64,000 nt of DNA from Bryopsis sp. KO-2023 (Eukaryota; Chlorophyta; Ulvophyceae; Bryopsidales; Bryopsidaceae): assembly GCA_030272585.1 (NCBI GenBank), contig BSYQ01000001.1, forward strand, positions 4,526,001 through 4,590,000, given 5' to 3'. Below the pieces are notes generated by a model. The model did no database searches. It was not told the origin of the DNA and was given only the letters and a program-made list of their open reading frames with translations. The translations under genes and the position numbers were made by a program. Positions 1 to 10,901 of the stretch are shown piece by piece (positions within the stretch are counted from its first letter, which is position 1; each line of letters starts with the position of its first letter).

Positions 1-2544
1 AAAAGAGAGGAAGGAAATTTGATGATATTTTTTTTTGTGTGTGTGTTTGTTCTGTTGGTTATTTTAGTTCTTTTTTTGATTTGAAAAAAAGGGGGGGGGG
101 GAGATTTGGGGAAGTGAGTGAAAAAGCGAAAGAGGGGAGAAACGGTCTTGAAGTGGGTTTTTTTTGTGGGGTGGGCCTAGCTATGTGGTGAGATAAAACT
201 GGCTGGAGGGAAAAAAAAAGAAACAGAACAAGTAAGAATTATTGTAGTGGCAATTTGTATTAAAAAAACAAACAAATGACTAGCGAAATGACATTTCAAC
301 GATTTGTAACGGATATATTTGGTTGCAACCGAAACGGCTTTCTTGGGGGGAATGCATGTGTGATCTGTGGGTATATATCGGGCTTCATGTAGTGTTTTCT
401 TTTGCATGGATATTTTTTTTGCCTTTTTTTTTTGTGGCGTTTTTTTTTGTTTGGTATGCTGATATATGGCTCTCCATGCACATGACACAGTCAACGAAAA
501 AGGGCTTTTTACGATCCTTGCTCCGGGGCGGTTGGAAAACGGACTCTGCACATGCAGAGGAATCTCGGTTCTACAATGACACCCATGCCGGAAGTGCTTA
601 TGGCTACGGGGATGGATTTTCGACGGGGACTGGGGAGGAGACACAGACAGACATCATTCCAGGTTCAGGGGCGGCGGGTCGATATGGCTGGAAACCGAAC
701 AGTCTCCAGCAATTCCAACAAACGAAGAAGGATGTGAGAGGGGGGGGTACGCATGGGGAGTGGATGCATCAAGAGCTTTGAGAAGTGATTATCGAGTGAA
801 AGGTTGAAAATATGTGTACGTATAGAAAAGAGATGTTGGGGAGCGATTCAAAAAAGGAAAAAAGAAAGGGGGTTTCGGGGGGAGTAGAAGGAGAAACAGA
901 TGATGCTCAGGATGTCCAACTCAAAAAAAAAAAGGGGGGGGGGGGGAAGTGGAGTTCGTGGGTGTACATGGGTGTTTTTGGGAGTGATATTTTATTTTTT
1001 TATTGGTTGTCAAGGAAACACCTAGGCAAACAACCTTAGATGCTTGTGGGTCAGCTCCGTGGGCGTTTTGTCGGATCCAAAGAGAAAGAAGGAAAAAAGA
1101 AATTGATGTGCCATAAAAATGTACTTTGGGATTGGATGTAAATGGATGGGTTGCAACTTGAACAGACGTATTGATGTGATTCTCCAACCCTCCATGTGAA
1201 GTCCCCCACCATTTTATGAGGGAAACAAGAATTTCAGTGTTGATCAGCAGCATAAAGTAAGGTGGACTGCTGTTTTGATTCTGCTCCTGGCTCATTGTTT
1301 GAATGGTTCGAATAACACACAAACAAATTGCATCCTAAAGTTTGGTGGCAAGATTTCTCACTTGACAAGGGAGTGCCAGAACAGTGATTTGGTAGGATAA
1401 TTGCACCAACAAGAATCTGTGGGTGGATGGTTGGAGAGTAGCTGGTGGTGTGGAAAGTGCGGGGATGGGTATGAGGATGATGGTGCGCATGCAAAGCAAA
1501 TTGATTGAGACTTGAAACAGGCCCAAGTGCAGAACCCACTGGCGTCACAGAATTTTCCTCCGAACTTCAAAAGTGCCTCGGAGTAGAAAATCTAGTTCAG
1601 AAAAGTGTTTTCCGAACTCCACAAACACTCCAAACACGCTCCAAACTTTTCCGAACTTTTCCGAGGATGTCCGAGCAGGTCGCTATGGTACCATAGCGAC
1701 CTGCTCAAGTGCACAAAGACTCCAGATTCCGACAAAAGGGATTTCCTCATATTACATTCCTGTGGACAGCCGTGGGCAAAAAACTTCTTGGACAGTACTA
1801 TGGAGGGAAAAACGGTCAGCAAAATAAAAAAAAACAAAAAAGTATAAAAAAAACCCACCCCCCAACAGTGCTTCTCCGCATCTCAGCAAATAAATCAACA
1901 ATTGCTTGATGTCTCGACAATGTCACAATTAACCCCCTCGGGGTTTGCTCTCCAAATGACTTTTTTTTTTCAGTAGGACCTGCTCTTTACCTCTCCAACC
2001 ACCGAACTTCGTTGTTTTTTTTGTTTTTTTTTTCACTCCAAAAACTCATTTCTGTTGTCGTCGATAATAAGATAGCAAATCGAATTAAAAGAAAATTTGC
2101 TTGATTCTTTTGAAAAAATATGAAAAAACAGAAAAAAAAAATAGAAACGGTCACCAGACTGACAGAAAAACACTGATTCCCCTACAGTTTGATGACAGAT
2201 TGATTAACCCCCAACGACAACCGGGTCCAGACAATCTCTCCATAATAAACTTTTCCCCTAATAACCTGCCCTCTCCCTCCCCCTCCAAATAATTACACAC
2301 TACACTCCTTTTTGTTTTAGAACACGTCCCAAACCTTGCCCTATATATTTCTAAACTTCTCTCTTTAAAAAAAGCCATTGTATCACCAAAAAACTTTTTT
2401 TCTTGTTTTTCTTTCTTTGTTTCTTTTTTCCCCTCCCAAGCGATGGTTAATTGCTTGTGTGGAGCAGAAGGTATCCATTTCCCAAGTAGAAGAAACACTA
2501 TATACAGTCACAACGAACGAACGAACTAGGAAGCACGTCTTTCA
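1..2544. other. Left-edge non-coding region
   Basis: No gene can be supported here. The stretch is rich in A, G and T homopolymers and short low-complexity runs. It holds the perfect palindrome at 1673-1706 and, at its right end, presumably the 3' untranslated region of the minus-strand channel gene. A plus-strand open frame at 323-781, or an alternative frame ending at 737 after a possible CAG acceptor near 550, might be the last exon of a gene lying left of the window, but neither shows a recognisable domain. Confidence 0.5.
1673..1706. repeat. 34-bp perfect palindrome
   Basis: The 17 bases starting gagcaggtcgctatggt are followed directly by their exact reverse complement, with no spacer. 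The flanks stop pairing at once. Nearby bases (1600-1672) repeat short words such as ccgaac and actcc. It could form a cruciform or be the remnant of a fold-back element. No known site is recognised. Confidence 0.85.
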
Positions 2545-5500
2545 CTAAAAGTTGCCCTCCCCATCGTCAGTCCCGGATACATCCAAATAGGCCTCATCCA
2601 AATAGCTGGGGGATCTGGGGGATCTCACAGATCCTGCGACTGGGGCTACGTCCAATCCTTGCGAGACGGTTCGGAGTCGAGGTAAATGCGCAAGTGAAAG
2701 CTCCCTCCACGGACCAAATCGATCAGCATCTGCACTTGGACCTTGAAGAAAAAACCAAACAAGCAAAAAAAAGGTGAATAAATAACGGCGGTGGGGGAGG
2801 ATTAAAAAACGAGAGCATGTGTAATCTTGGTGGTGTTGAAACTTCTGTGTTGAAAAAATTAGAAACAGAAAACGAACGGCAGCGTTGAAAATGCATCTTC
2901 TTAAAACAAATGGACGAATCGTCGAGAAAATGGAGCACCTGGATTGGGTTCGGCTGGAGGAGGGGGATGAGTGAACATATTCAAGTCCATCAGCGCTTGG
3001 ATGTGATGCTCCATGTCTGCTTGCTTCTGCTCCATTTCTTCAAGCTTGTCCAGCACCTGCTTAACACTCGCCCTAGTCTCCCTCCTGCATTGGATTTTTC
3101 AAAACATAGCTCCATCAATCACTTGTAAGAAGTCGATGGGAAAAACTTGATAAGGAAGTCGATGCAGATCGATGCCAGGTATGAGAACGAATAGATGGGC
3201 AAAGGTGGCCATGCAACATTGAGAACTCACTTGATCGAGTTTTGAATATCCTTGACACGACCCTGCCAAGCCGGTTCTTTGAACGTCCTTGGTTGCTTGT
3301 TCGTTGGAAACAAAACATGGACGAACCTCTTCACTTTTTTCCTTCAACAACGAAAATCACAAAACCCAAGTCAGACAACCCACACCACCAACCTAAAAAA
3401 AAATACGCAGCCGAAAACCACCGACTGCTGAACCCATCCTTGTGAATCACCACCTGATTCTACTATCTCGTTTAAAAAACAAAAAAACCCAGAAGCCGAA
3501 CAGGGAAATTGCAACTCACTGAATTTCTGCCTTCCTCTTGTCTGAGAGCATGGTTTCCAGATCGAGAATGACCTCAGCCCTCTCCTTCAAGAATTTGATC
3601 TCCTCCGTGTTTTTGACGCGATCGTAGCTGTCCCCCATGATCGCGATCAAGAGGTTGAGCAGAACGATCATCAAAGCCATGACGTACACGATGAACAAAG
3701 TGACGGCCACCGCCCGAATGCTGCCTTGCACAAGAAACAGCGATTCGATTTGGAGCTCCCCCAACATCCATGCGAACATCGTCAGCAAGGATCGACCCGG
3801 TCCATTGAACGTTGTGGATAGCTCTGATATGAACAAAACAAAAGGAAGCAAAAAAAATCAAGAATGTATTGACGATCATGCAAAATTTTGGAAGATTGCA
3901 CGTACTATGTGCTATCAGATGCCAACCCATCGTTTTGGCTTTTGTTTGTACGACATTTTACCATTCGTTTTTCTCTCCCTTCAAGAAATATATATGAAAA
4001 ATAAAAAAACTCATTTTTCTTCTATTTTTTAAATCATTGTCCAGAAACTCAAAACCAGAATTTCAAATCGGCTGTCCGTACTTTCTTTGCCATCCTCGCA
4101 ATCGTTGAATTCGTCCGAGTCCTTTGGAAAGTCTACCTCGCAATCCTCGAACCTCTTTTCTCGATACAGCACGAAAAAAGCCACCCCGAATCCAAACAAG
4201 ACAGAAAACGCCATCACCAGAAAGAACACGATGTCCTTGATGATCTCCTTTATCATGATAACGTTCGGCCCGGTGTCTTTGAACGCTTGGGCAAAATACA
4301 GCATTTTCGACCACACCAGAATCGACTCCGCCGCCACCAGACTGGTGAGAAATTTGGAGTTGAAGGGCACGTAATGGACGATCGGGATGATTATCGAAAG
4401 CAGTATGTAAGACACCATTTCGAGCCAGTTCCACGGGGATATCGCCCAGTACAGCAACCCCCTTCGCCCGGCATCTCGATACAGGGAGCATATTTGCTTT
4501 ATTTCTCTGATCAGATTTCCCCAAGTTATCAACGAATTGGCTAGGAGCACCACGGCAGCCGCCACCGGAAACGAATCCGTTTCGCCCCTGAGCACTTTCA
4601 CGATGCCGGCGTTGTCCATCGTGAACCCCATCAAGTAAGAATAGGTCGTGTACATCACCAAGAGAATGCTGTAGTGGACCAGCTCCTCCATCAGCAGCTT
4701 CTCTGCATACATTTTCCATTTCAAAGTGATCACGCATTGGAGCGGACGGAAACCATAGATGTTATGTGGGGCATTATGTAGCAAAAGCGGCTGCAGAATG
4801 CCTTGAGAGCCCATCTGAGCAACGTCTGGGTAGGGTATTACATACGGACGAGCGGAAATCAGCTTGTGGCTGCGTTTCTCCATCGGAACCAGCCTGAACG
4901 CTTCGTAATCAGGTCGATGGGCGTGTTCTTGCCAGAGGTTCTCGAGCTCCCTGCCATTAGGCATTAGACGATCATCCGACAACACTTTGAAGTCTGAAGA
5001 TCCGAAAACATGCTCAGGAACTTGAATTTGCCCCAATTCTTGAAGCATGGACTTGTGTGTCAAGGCTTGGTAACACAGACGAGGGTATACCTTGGCCAGC
5101 TTCACCAGAGAGTCTTTGAAGACCTCTGCCGTCGACATTTGGCAAGAAATACCCTCCAAAATGTACTTCAGCACCACCTGAATTCAACCCGGATATGTTG
5201 TTAGCACACGGCTCACCCTAATGGCGATAAAATTAGGAAAGAGGGGGGGGGGGGGTGTCTGAGTTAAATTATAGGAAGGCTTGTATAAACTTTTCCAGCT
5301 TTCTTCAATGGGTTTGTTTGATTGAAACCTGACTTACAAAATCATCTATGTCCTGTGAACTTTCTTGTGAAAGCATGGTGAGGTTTCGCACACAGGCGAT
5401 ACCATTACTGGACGAATTTCCAGACTGATACAAAAGTACGTACCTGGGAACACTCTTGAGAGCGATAGTCCAAAGCCAGCGTGAGGATGTTTTCCTCGAT

Positions 5501-8500
5501 TTTTTCTCTATATCTAACGGAAGCGTTCACAGCCACAGACAACCCATTGGCCTTGGCCCACCCAAGCATCCAGGTCAAAAGCTCCGAGTTTTTCCGTTTC
5601 AAAGCATGCAACAAAATCGTTCGGCCGCCATAATCGGGGTAGTTCAGGATGGAAGGCCCATGAGTGTCCAACATTTCGGTGATGACTTCTTTATTGTGCT
5701 CCAAATCATGTACCAACAATGTCTGCTGATCCGGAATGCAGCCCTCCGTGGCATAAACGTTAAACACCATGATGGTGCTCCCTTTCCCCATGCAAGCCAC
5801 CCTCCGCCCGTCCCTGGAAATCGCGCAAAACTTGTGGGGCATCATCCCCGGTGCCAGGAGTCGTTTGGAAGACACCAAACCATCCAGACTTAGCAGCTCC
5901 AAAGAATCGCTTTCCATCTCGACAGGATCCATGGTTCTCCAGATTCTGTTGTCGGATTCCACCACGGAGGGGTATTTTTCCTGGGCGAAATGTGTGGCCT
6001 TTGTTCTTTGCAAGTGCTTTTGGGGAGTGATGCACGGCACGAGCGAATCAATGAGGGCCCATTTTCCGTCTTCGGATAAGGCAACGTTTCTCGGGACGCT
6101 GGTGACGTGCAGATCCCTGTCGTGCTTCCCCACCGGGCACACCACCAATTCTTCCGAACCTCCCATCTCGTTCATGCCGATGAATGTGAAATCCCCCGAA
6201 ACGGGGACATTCACAGGAAAACGAATCGGGAACTCAGGGCCCCCACCCCCCAGCCAGATCCCGAAACTCGATTTGCTGATGAGCTCCTTCTTGACCAAAT
6301 CCCAGATGAACACCCTCTGCTGATCCGGCATGCAGCAAGCCCGCTCTCCATCCGAAGTGAATATACAACGTCGTAGTGCGTTAGCATTTCTCCTGACTGG
6401 TGGCCTTTTGTTTTCGGGGTCCATCCACACTAGCCAGCCGGAATCCTCACAGGCGACAATGCATTCCAGTCCATTTGTGTCATGCGAAAAGCACACTGCC
6501 CACGCCGGGTAATATTTCGACCTCAGTTGATTGGACAACGTGACCGATCGCTTGATGCACTCTTCCTGCGCGTCGTCACTCTTTTCCCAAACATGCACCG
6601 ACATGTCGGCCATACAGGTCACCACTTTCCCTCCGTTGTGGGAAAACGCAAAGTGACAAATTCGATTCGCCGAGTGGATCTCCTTCTCGAAGTCCCTCAA
6701 CGTCAGTCTCGAATTGTTGGCTGTCGGAGATGCCATGCCCTCGAGAAAAAGACACGTGTCTGGCTTGGTGATGATATATCGCAACCCCCTGCTCAAATCC
6801 CAAAAACTCAACAGCGTGGAAAACGGCCTGAGCACTCCGATCGTATCCCCGTCTGCCGAAAATTGGCAAATCACTTCCCCGGTGCCCAAGCTGGTATCCT
6901 CCGATTCGAGGGGAACGACGTTGACCCCTCTGGGGCCCTGACTGTCCAACACCCTCGGATTCCACACCAAAATCTCGGAATCACTCTGCATGGTGACTTT
7001 GTTCCCCGAAGAGCTGAATCCCACATCCATCTCCTTCTTCCGGTCCCCAGATAACCCCAGTTCGCTCAAATCGGAAAATTTCAAAATCGGAACCCCCGTG
7101 TGAGTGTCCCACAGAATCCCTTTCTTGGCTTGCCCAGAATAGAATGCCATCCAAGCCCCGGTGAACGAAACAGAAAACAGATCCAGGCCTGGGGAAGGCT
7201 TGCGCTCCACCCATTTCGCCTCCCATGCTTCAGTCCTGGTCAAAATTACATCGTCGGCCGATATCCCTGTCGAAAGCAAATACATCGGCGCAACGTCCTT
7301 CGTATCCCAAAGAATTACCCGAACCTCCTCCCCCATCGAGGCCGTCACTATTTTACACCCGCTGTCGTACGATCTGACGAAATCACACCAAGCTATCGGA
7401 TGCCCATCTGGATCCTTGATTATGTTTCTGTTCTTGGGTCGGTAGGTAGGGTGCGTCGGCGAGAAGGGGACACAGAATTCCTCCACGTCGCCCCCGAGAT
7501 CCCACAGAATGCAAGCTCCTTTCAATGACTCTTTGGCGTGCGGTCTCAGCGGCACATTCCAGGTAACGGCCAGCCTCTTGGGACCCCACCTCCCCACCAA
7601 CCCATCCAGATGGCAGCTCTGGTGAGGTAAATCCCTGAAACTGGGCCAGGCGGCGACGAAACCATGAGGGGAGCCGTTGCAGCTGATCATGAATCCCAAT
7701 CCATCGTCAGTGAAGGATGGGGCTGCGATGTCATACTCCCGAGTGCTGCTGAGCAAGGGGATATCCAAATGAGCCTCGGCCCCTTTCAGCACGAATCGTT
7801 TACCCCAGTCAGCAGGATCCATCCGTGCCCGCACCGAGAAAATGTAGACGTAACAATGATTCCAAAACCTGGACCCCTCCTCTTCCACCGACACTTTCAC
7901 CTGGTGGGAAAATAAAATCGAAAACATTTTCAAAATGACACCAAAACTGGAAACAGTGCCAGGTTGCATATCATGGCTGCTGACCACACAGATACACTTT
8001 TGTGGGGAAAAAAACCTCATGCATTTCTTGAATACAACCACACCACACATGTCCCAGCCGGCACACTCACTAGAAATCTACATCCCATTTTTTGTTTTGT
8101 GTGTGAAATCACAGAAAAAAAAAATTCCTCAACTTACCGGATACACCAAGTACCGGCCGTCTCTCGAAAACGCCGGCCAGTGGACCACCCCCCCGTACAT
8201 TTTCTTGTCACTCCTCCCCTCCCACACCCCCGTGCAGTCTGTGAAGACCTCCCTGCCCTCCCCATCCAACCATGCAACAAAATATCGCCCCACGAAATCG
8301 CACCCCACAATGACATCGTTCCTGTCATCACAAAACTGAACGGCGGCACAGGCAGAGTCCAGCCGCCCCTCTAGAACTTGAAGCACTTTCCCATGATTGG
8401 AATCCCACACAACCACGGTCCCCCCACCATGACCGGACACCACTCTGGATCCATCCCGGGATAAATTGCAACATGTGATCCTCAAATCCTCGCCCTCGAT

Positions 8501-9081
8501 TTGGGGCAAGTTGTTGGGATCGAAAACGAACACCGGGACCCCATCCACCACCCTGAAATCATCGAAAAAGGATAATGGACCGCCATCCAAGGGGGGATTC
8601 CCTGCAAAGTTGGGAAGTACAAACGTCACCGACTGAAACCACCACACAATTTCCTTCTCATGACAAACTCTTCAAATTGGAATTGTACTGAGGGGGGGTG
8701 GAGGTCCAACCATGGATTCAATCGGCAATCGAAGCAACAACATGTACCTCCAATTTGCATAAATTCACCCCCTCAACCCCCCATTTTCATTTTGAGCACC
8801 GCACGCGCGTCTCGAGCCGGCACGGCGCCCTTCCCACCCCCCTCCCCCCCCTCTTTCAAGAACACAATACAGAGCAGTTCACTGTTTACCCTACCGCTTC
8901 TTTTCTTTAAGCCTTTCCTCGACTTCAAGTTTACGACGTCGGGGTCCCCGTTTACCAGCCACTGCAAGTGTTTTCGCAGCTGTATCCACGCCCAAAATAA
9001 AAACGTCAGCAACCTCCCCCTGAGTTGCTCCAGCCAGGAGTTGAAAGCCTCCAGCGGCAAAAATATCCTTAGGAGATTCAT
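2545..9081 (-). CDS. WD40-repeat / TRP-like cation channel fusion protein
   Basis: Exons read by hand (minus strand): first exon from ATG 9081 with its donor unresolved (three phase-0 GTAAAC candidates); then 8138-8632, 5444-7900, 5338-5424, 4082-5177, 3520-3823, about 3231-3341, 2939-3084 and 2545-2741. Phases agree throughout and give 1630 residues plus the first exon. The N-terminal about 1000 residues hold many WD40-type strands (TVVVWDSNHG, VRVILWDTKD, KGILWDTHTG, EILVWNPRV, LLSFWDLSRG, MSVHVWEKSD, RVFIWDLVKKE), followed by a short ankyrin-like segment (GGRTILLHALKRKNSELL). The C-terminal part is a six-helix channel: S1 near KLLMEELVHYSILLVMYTTY, S3 near SPWNWLEMVSYILL, S5 near DIVFFLVMAFSVLFGFGVAF, a pore segment SLLTMFAWMLGEL, and S6 ending in LLNLLIAIMGDSYDRV, the classic TRP signature. 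A coiled coil (ASVKQVLDKLEEMEQKQADM) follows. The channel class is firm; ion selectivity and stimulus are unknown. Confidence 0.85.
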
Positions 9082-10901
9082 GGCACTGCCACGCTCTCTT
9101 TAAATACTGTCCAAAGGCCAGCGATCGATGTATTCACATATATTTCCGTTATCGTTTTTTCGCTGGTTGAGTTCAACCAACATTTGGGCTCCCCACCCAA
9201 CGTCGTTCGGAAAACAGATGTCGCTGTCACGGAACCAGCAGTTCGACGTCCAACAACTTTTAGAAGATTGAGTGGGAGTCTTTTCTTTACGTATCACACT
9301 GTGGCCAAGTGTCAAATGATTTCCGCTTCTGGCCACCAACACCCGCACGCACACGAGTTTTACACCCCCTCGTGGCGTCTGAGCAGTAGACGTCACACCT
9401 GTCCGAAAACAAAAAGGAGAACTATTTCCGTAAGAATTTGGGTGACAGTCTGGGCCGTGAGCAGCACGCTCCTGTTGCCCACGTGTGCGAATGTCGATTT
9501 TCACGGCCGCCATGATCACTCTTCAAATCTCGTCACCCAACCTGTCGAACGAAGCCGCACCAAAATTTGCTGGTTGAGCTGATATCTCACACTGTTAGTC
9601 AAGGGGTAATATTGGAGTTATCAGAGCAAGACAAATTATGTCAATGCACCAGGTGTGATGAAAGAATCGGGTGTCGGAGCCTGAATTCTTTTTTGGGGAG
9701 TGAGTGTAGTGTCCTTGGGCTGTGAGGAGTTTCCCTTAAATTGATGTAAACTTGTAGTGACTTTGGGGGTCAATTCTCTTTTTCAACCTCCCCCCCCCAA
9801 GCAGAAGCTGTGATTTACAGCTGGAGAATATCAATCTGCCCCCACAACAGACTTGGGTCAGTTTCTATTCTTCTTTAGCTTGTCCTGAGAAGCGCCGCCT
9901 GCGATGGTGTTCAAGTGCTTTTGTTGAGCATTCTTCTGTGCGTGACACGCATATTTTCAAATTAGATGATTGGCCTGCCTGCACTCAAACCTGAGCCCAA
10001 TTGCAAGCAAGTTCCACCCTCCCCTTTTTCCCCTGATTGATACCGTACATCTTCCGTTATATCATTTGCCCAAAATGCTCCAACTCACCATTACTTTCAC
10101 ACTGCTGGAGAAAAAATGTGCAAGGGTACCGGTGCTATGCACATATGGATGATATGATATGGAACTCTTTGTTTTTTGTTCCATAAAACATCTCTGGTTC
10201 AGCAGGTTAGTGTGTTCGGCAGACCTTGGGAGGGGCATCCCAAAAAGACTCCTCCAGCCAACCATTACTTCCTATGGGGGAATGACTGAGTTTGTTCTTT
10301 GTTCAACCGAAAAACAGACAGACAGACAGCACTCCAGAACACACTTTCCAGAATCAACCCACAAGGCGGCAGGGAAATTGACACACGAATCTTACAAAAC
10401 CTATAAACCGTATTTTGCCAGCTTTGCAGACCTGCAGCCTCACTTTTGATGGTTCCCAACACCAAAACGGGTCTACCTTGATTATTTTACAAGCTACCCA
10501 CCTATCACCTTATTCTTGGTCAAAAAAGAACCCAAAATCCCAGACAGCCCCCACCCAATTTTTCATCTTCTCGTGTGTTTCTCTTTTCATCCCGCAAACA
10601 AAGTCCTCCAATCAAGGTTTCACATAAAAGCAATTACACCATCCTCTGCACTGTACCAATTCAAAATATTAAAATGAAAGAAAAAAAAACGGGCCGCGGC
10701 AAATGAGGCCAGAAATAAGAAACCACCCTGCAATGTGTTTGCCAGACTTCACAGCCCGGACTCGTCCATATATCTAACAGGGAGGTTTTTTTCCCAAATA
10801 AAAGAGCTTTCCGCAATTTTGATGCAATTTTTTCCCCTCCCCTCCCTCCCTCTCCAGTTCAAAGAGAAAAACAGCAAGCAGAGAGGGGGGAAAAATAACA
10901 A
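9082..10901. other. Intergenic region upstream of the channel gene
   Basis: This stretch lies between the 5' end of the WD40-TRP gene and the 3' end of IRE1, both on the minus strand, so it should hold the channel promoter and the IRE1 3' untranslated region. Open frames here (for example minus 9100-9519) show no domain and no convincing splice context. Nothing else was recognised. Confidence 0.5.

Noticed and set aside
323-781. Plus-strand open frame of 152 codons
   Set aside because: Half of it is poly-F/V from T-runs and no domain or clear start is present. It is kept only as a possible end of an off-window gene.
9100-9519. Minus-strand open frame of 139 codons upstream of the channel
   Set aside because: No family wording, no splice context linking it to the channel start, and it lies where a promoter is expected.
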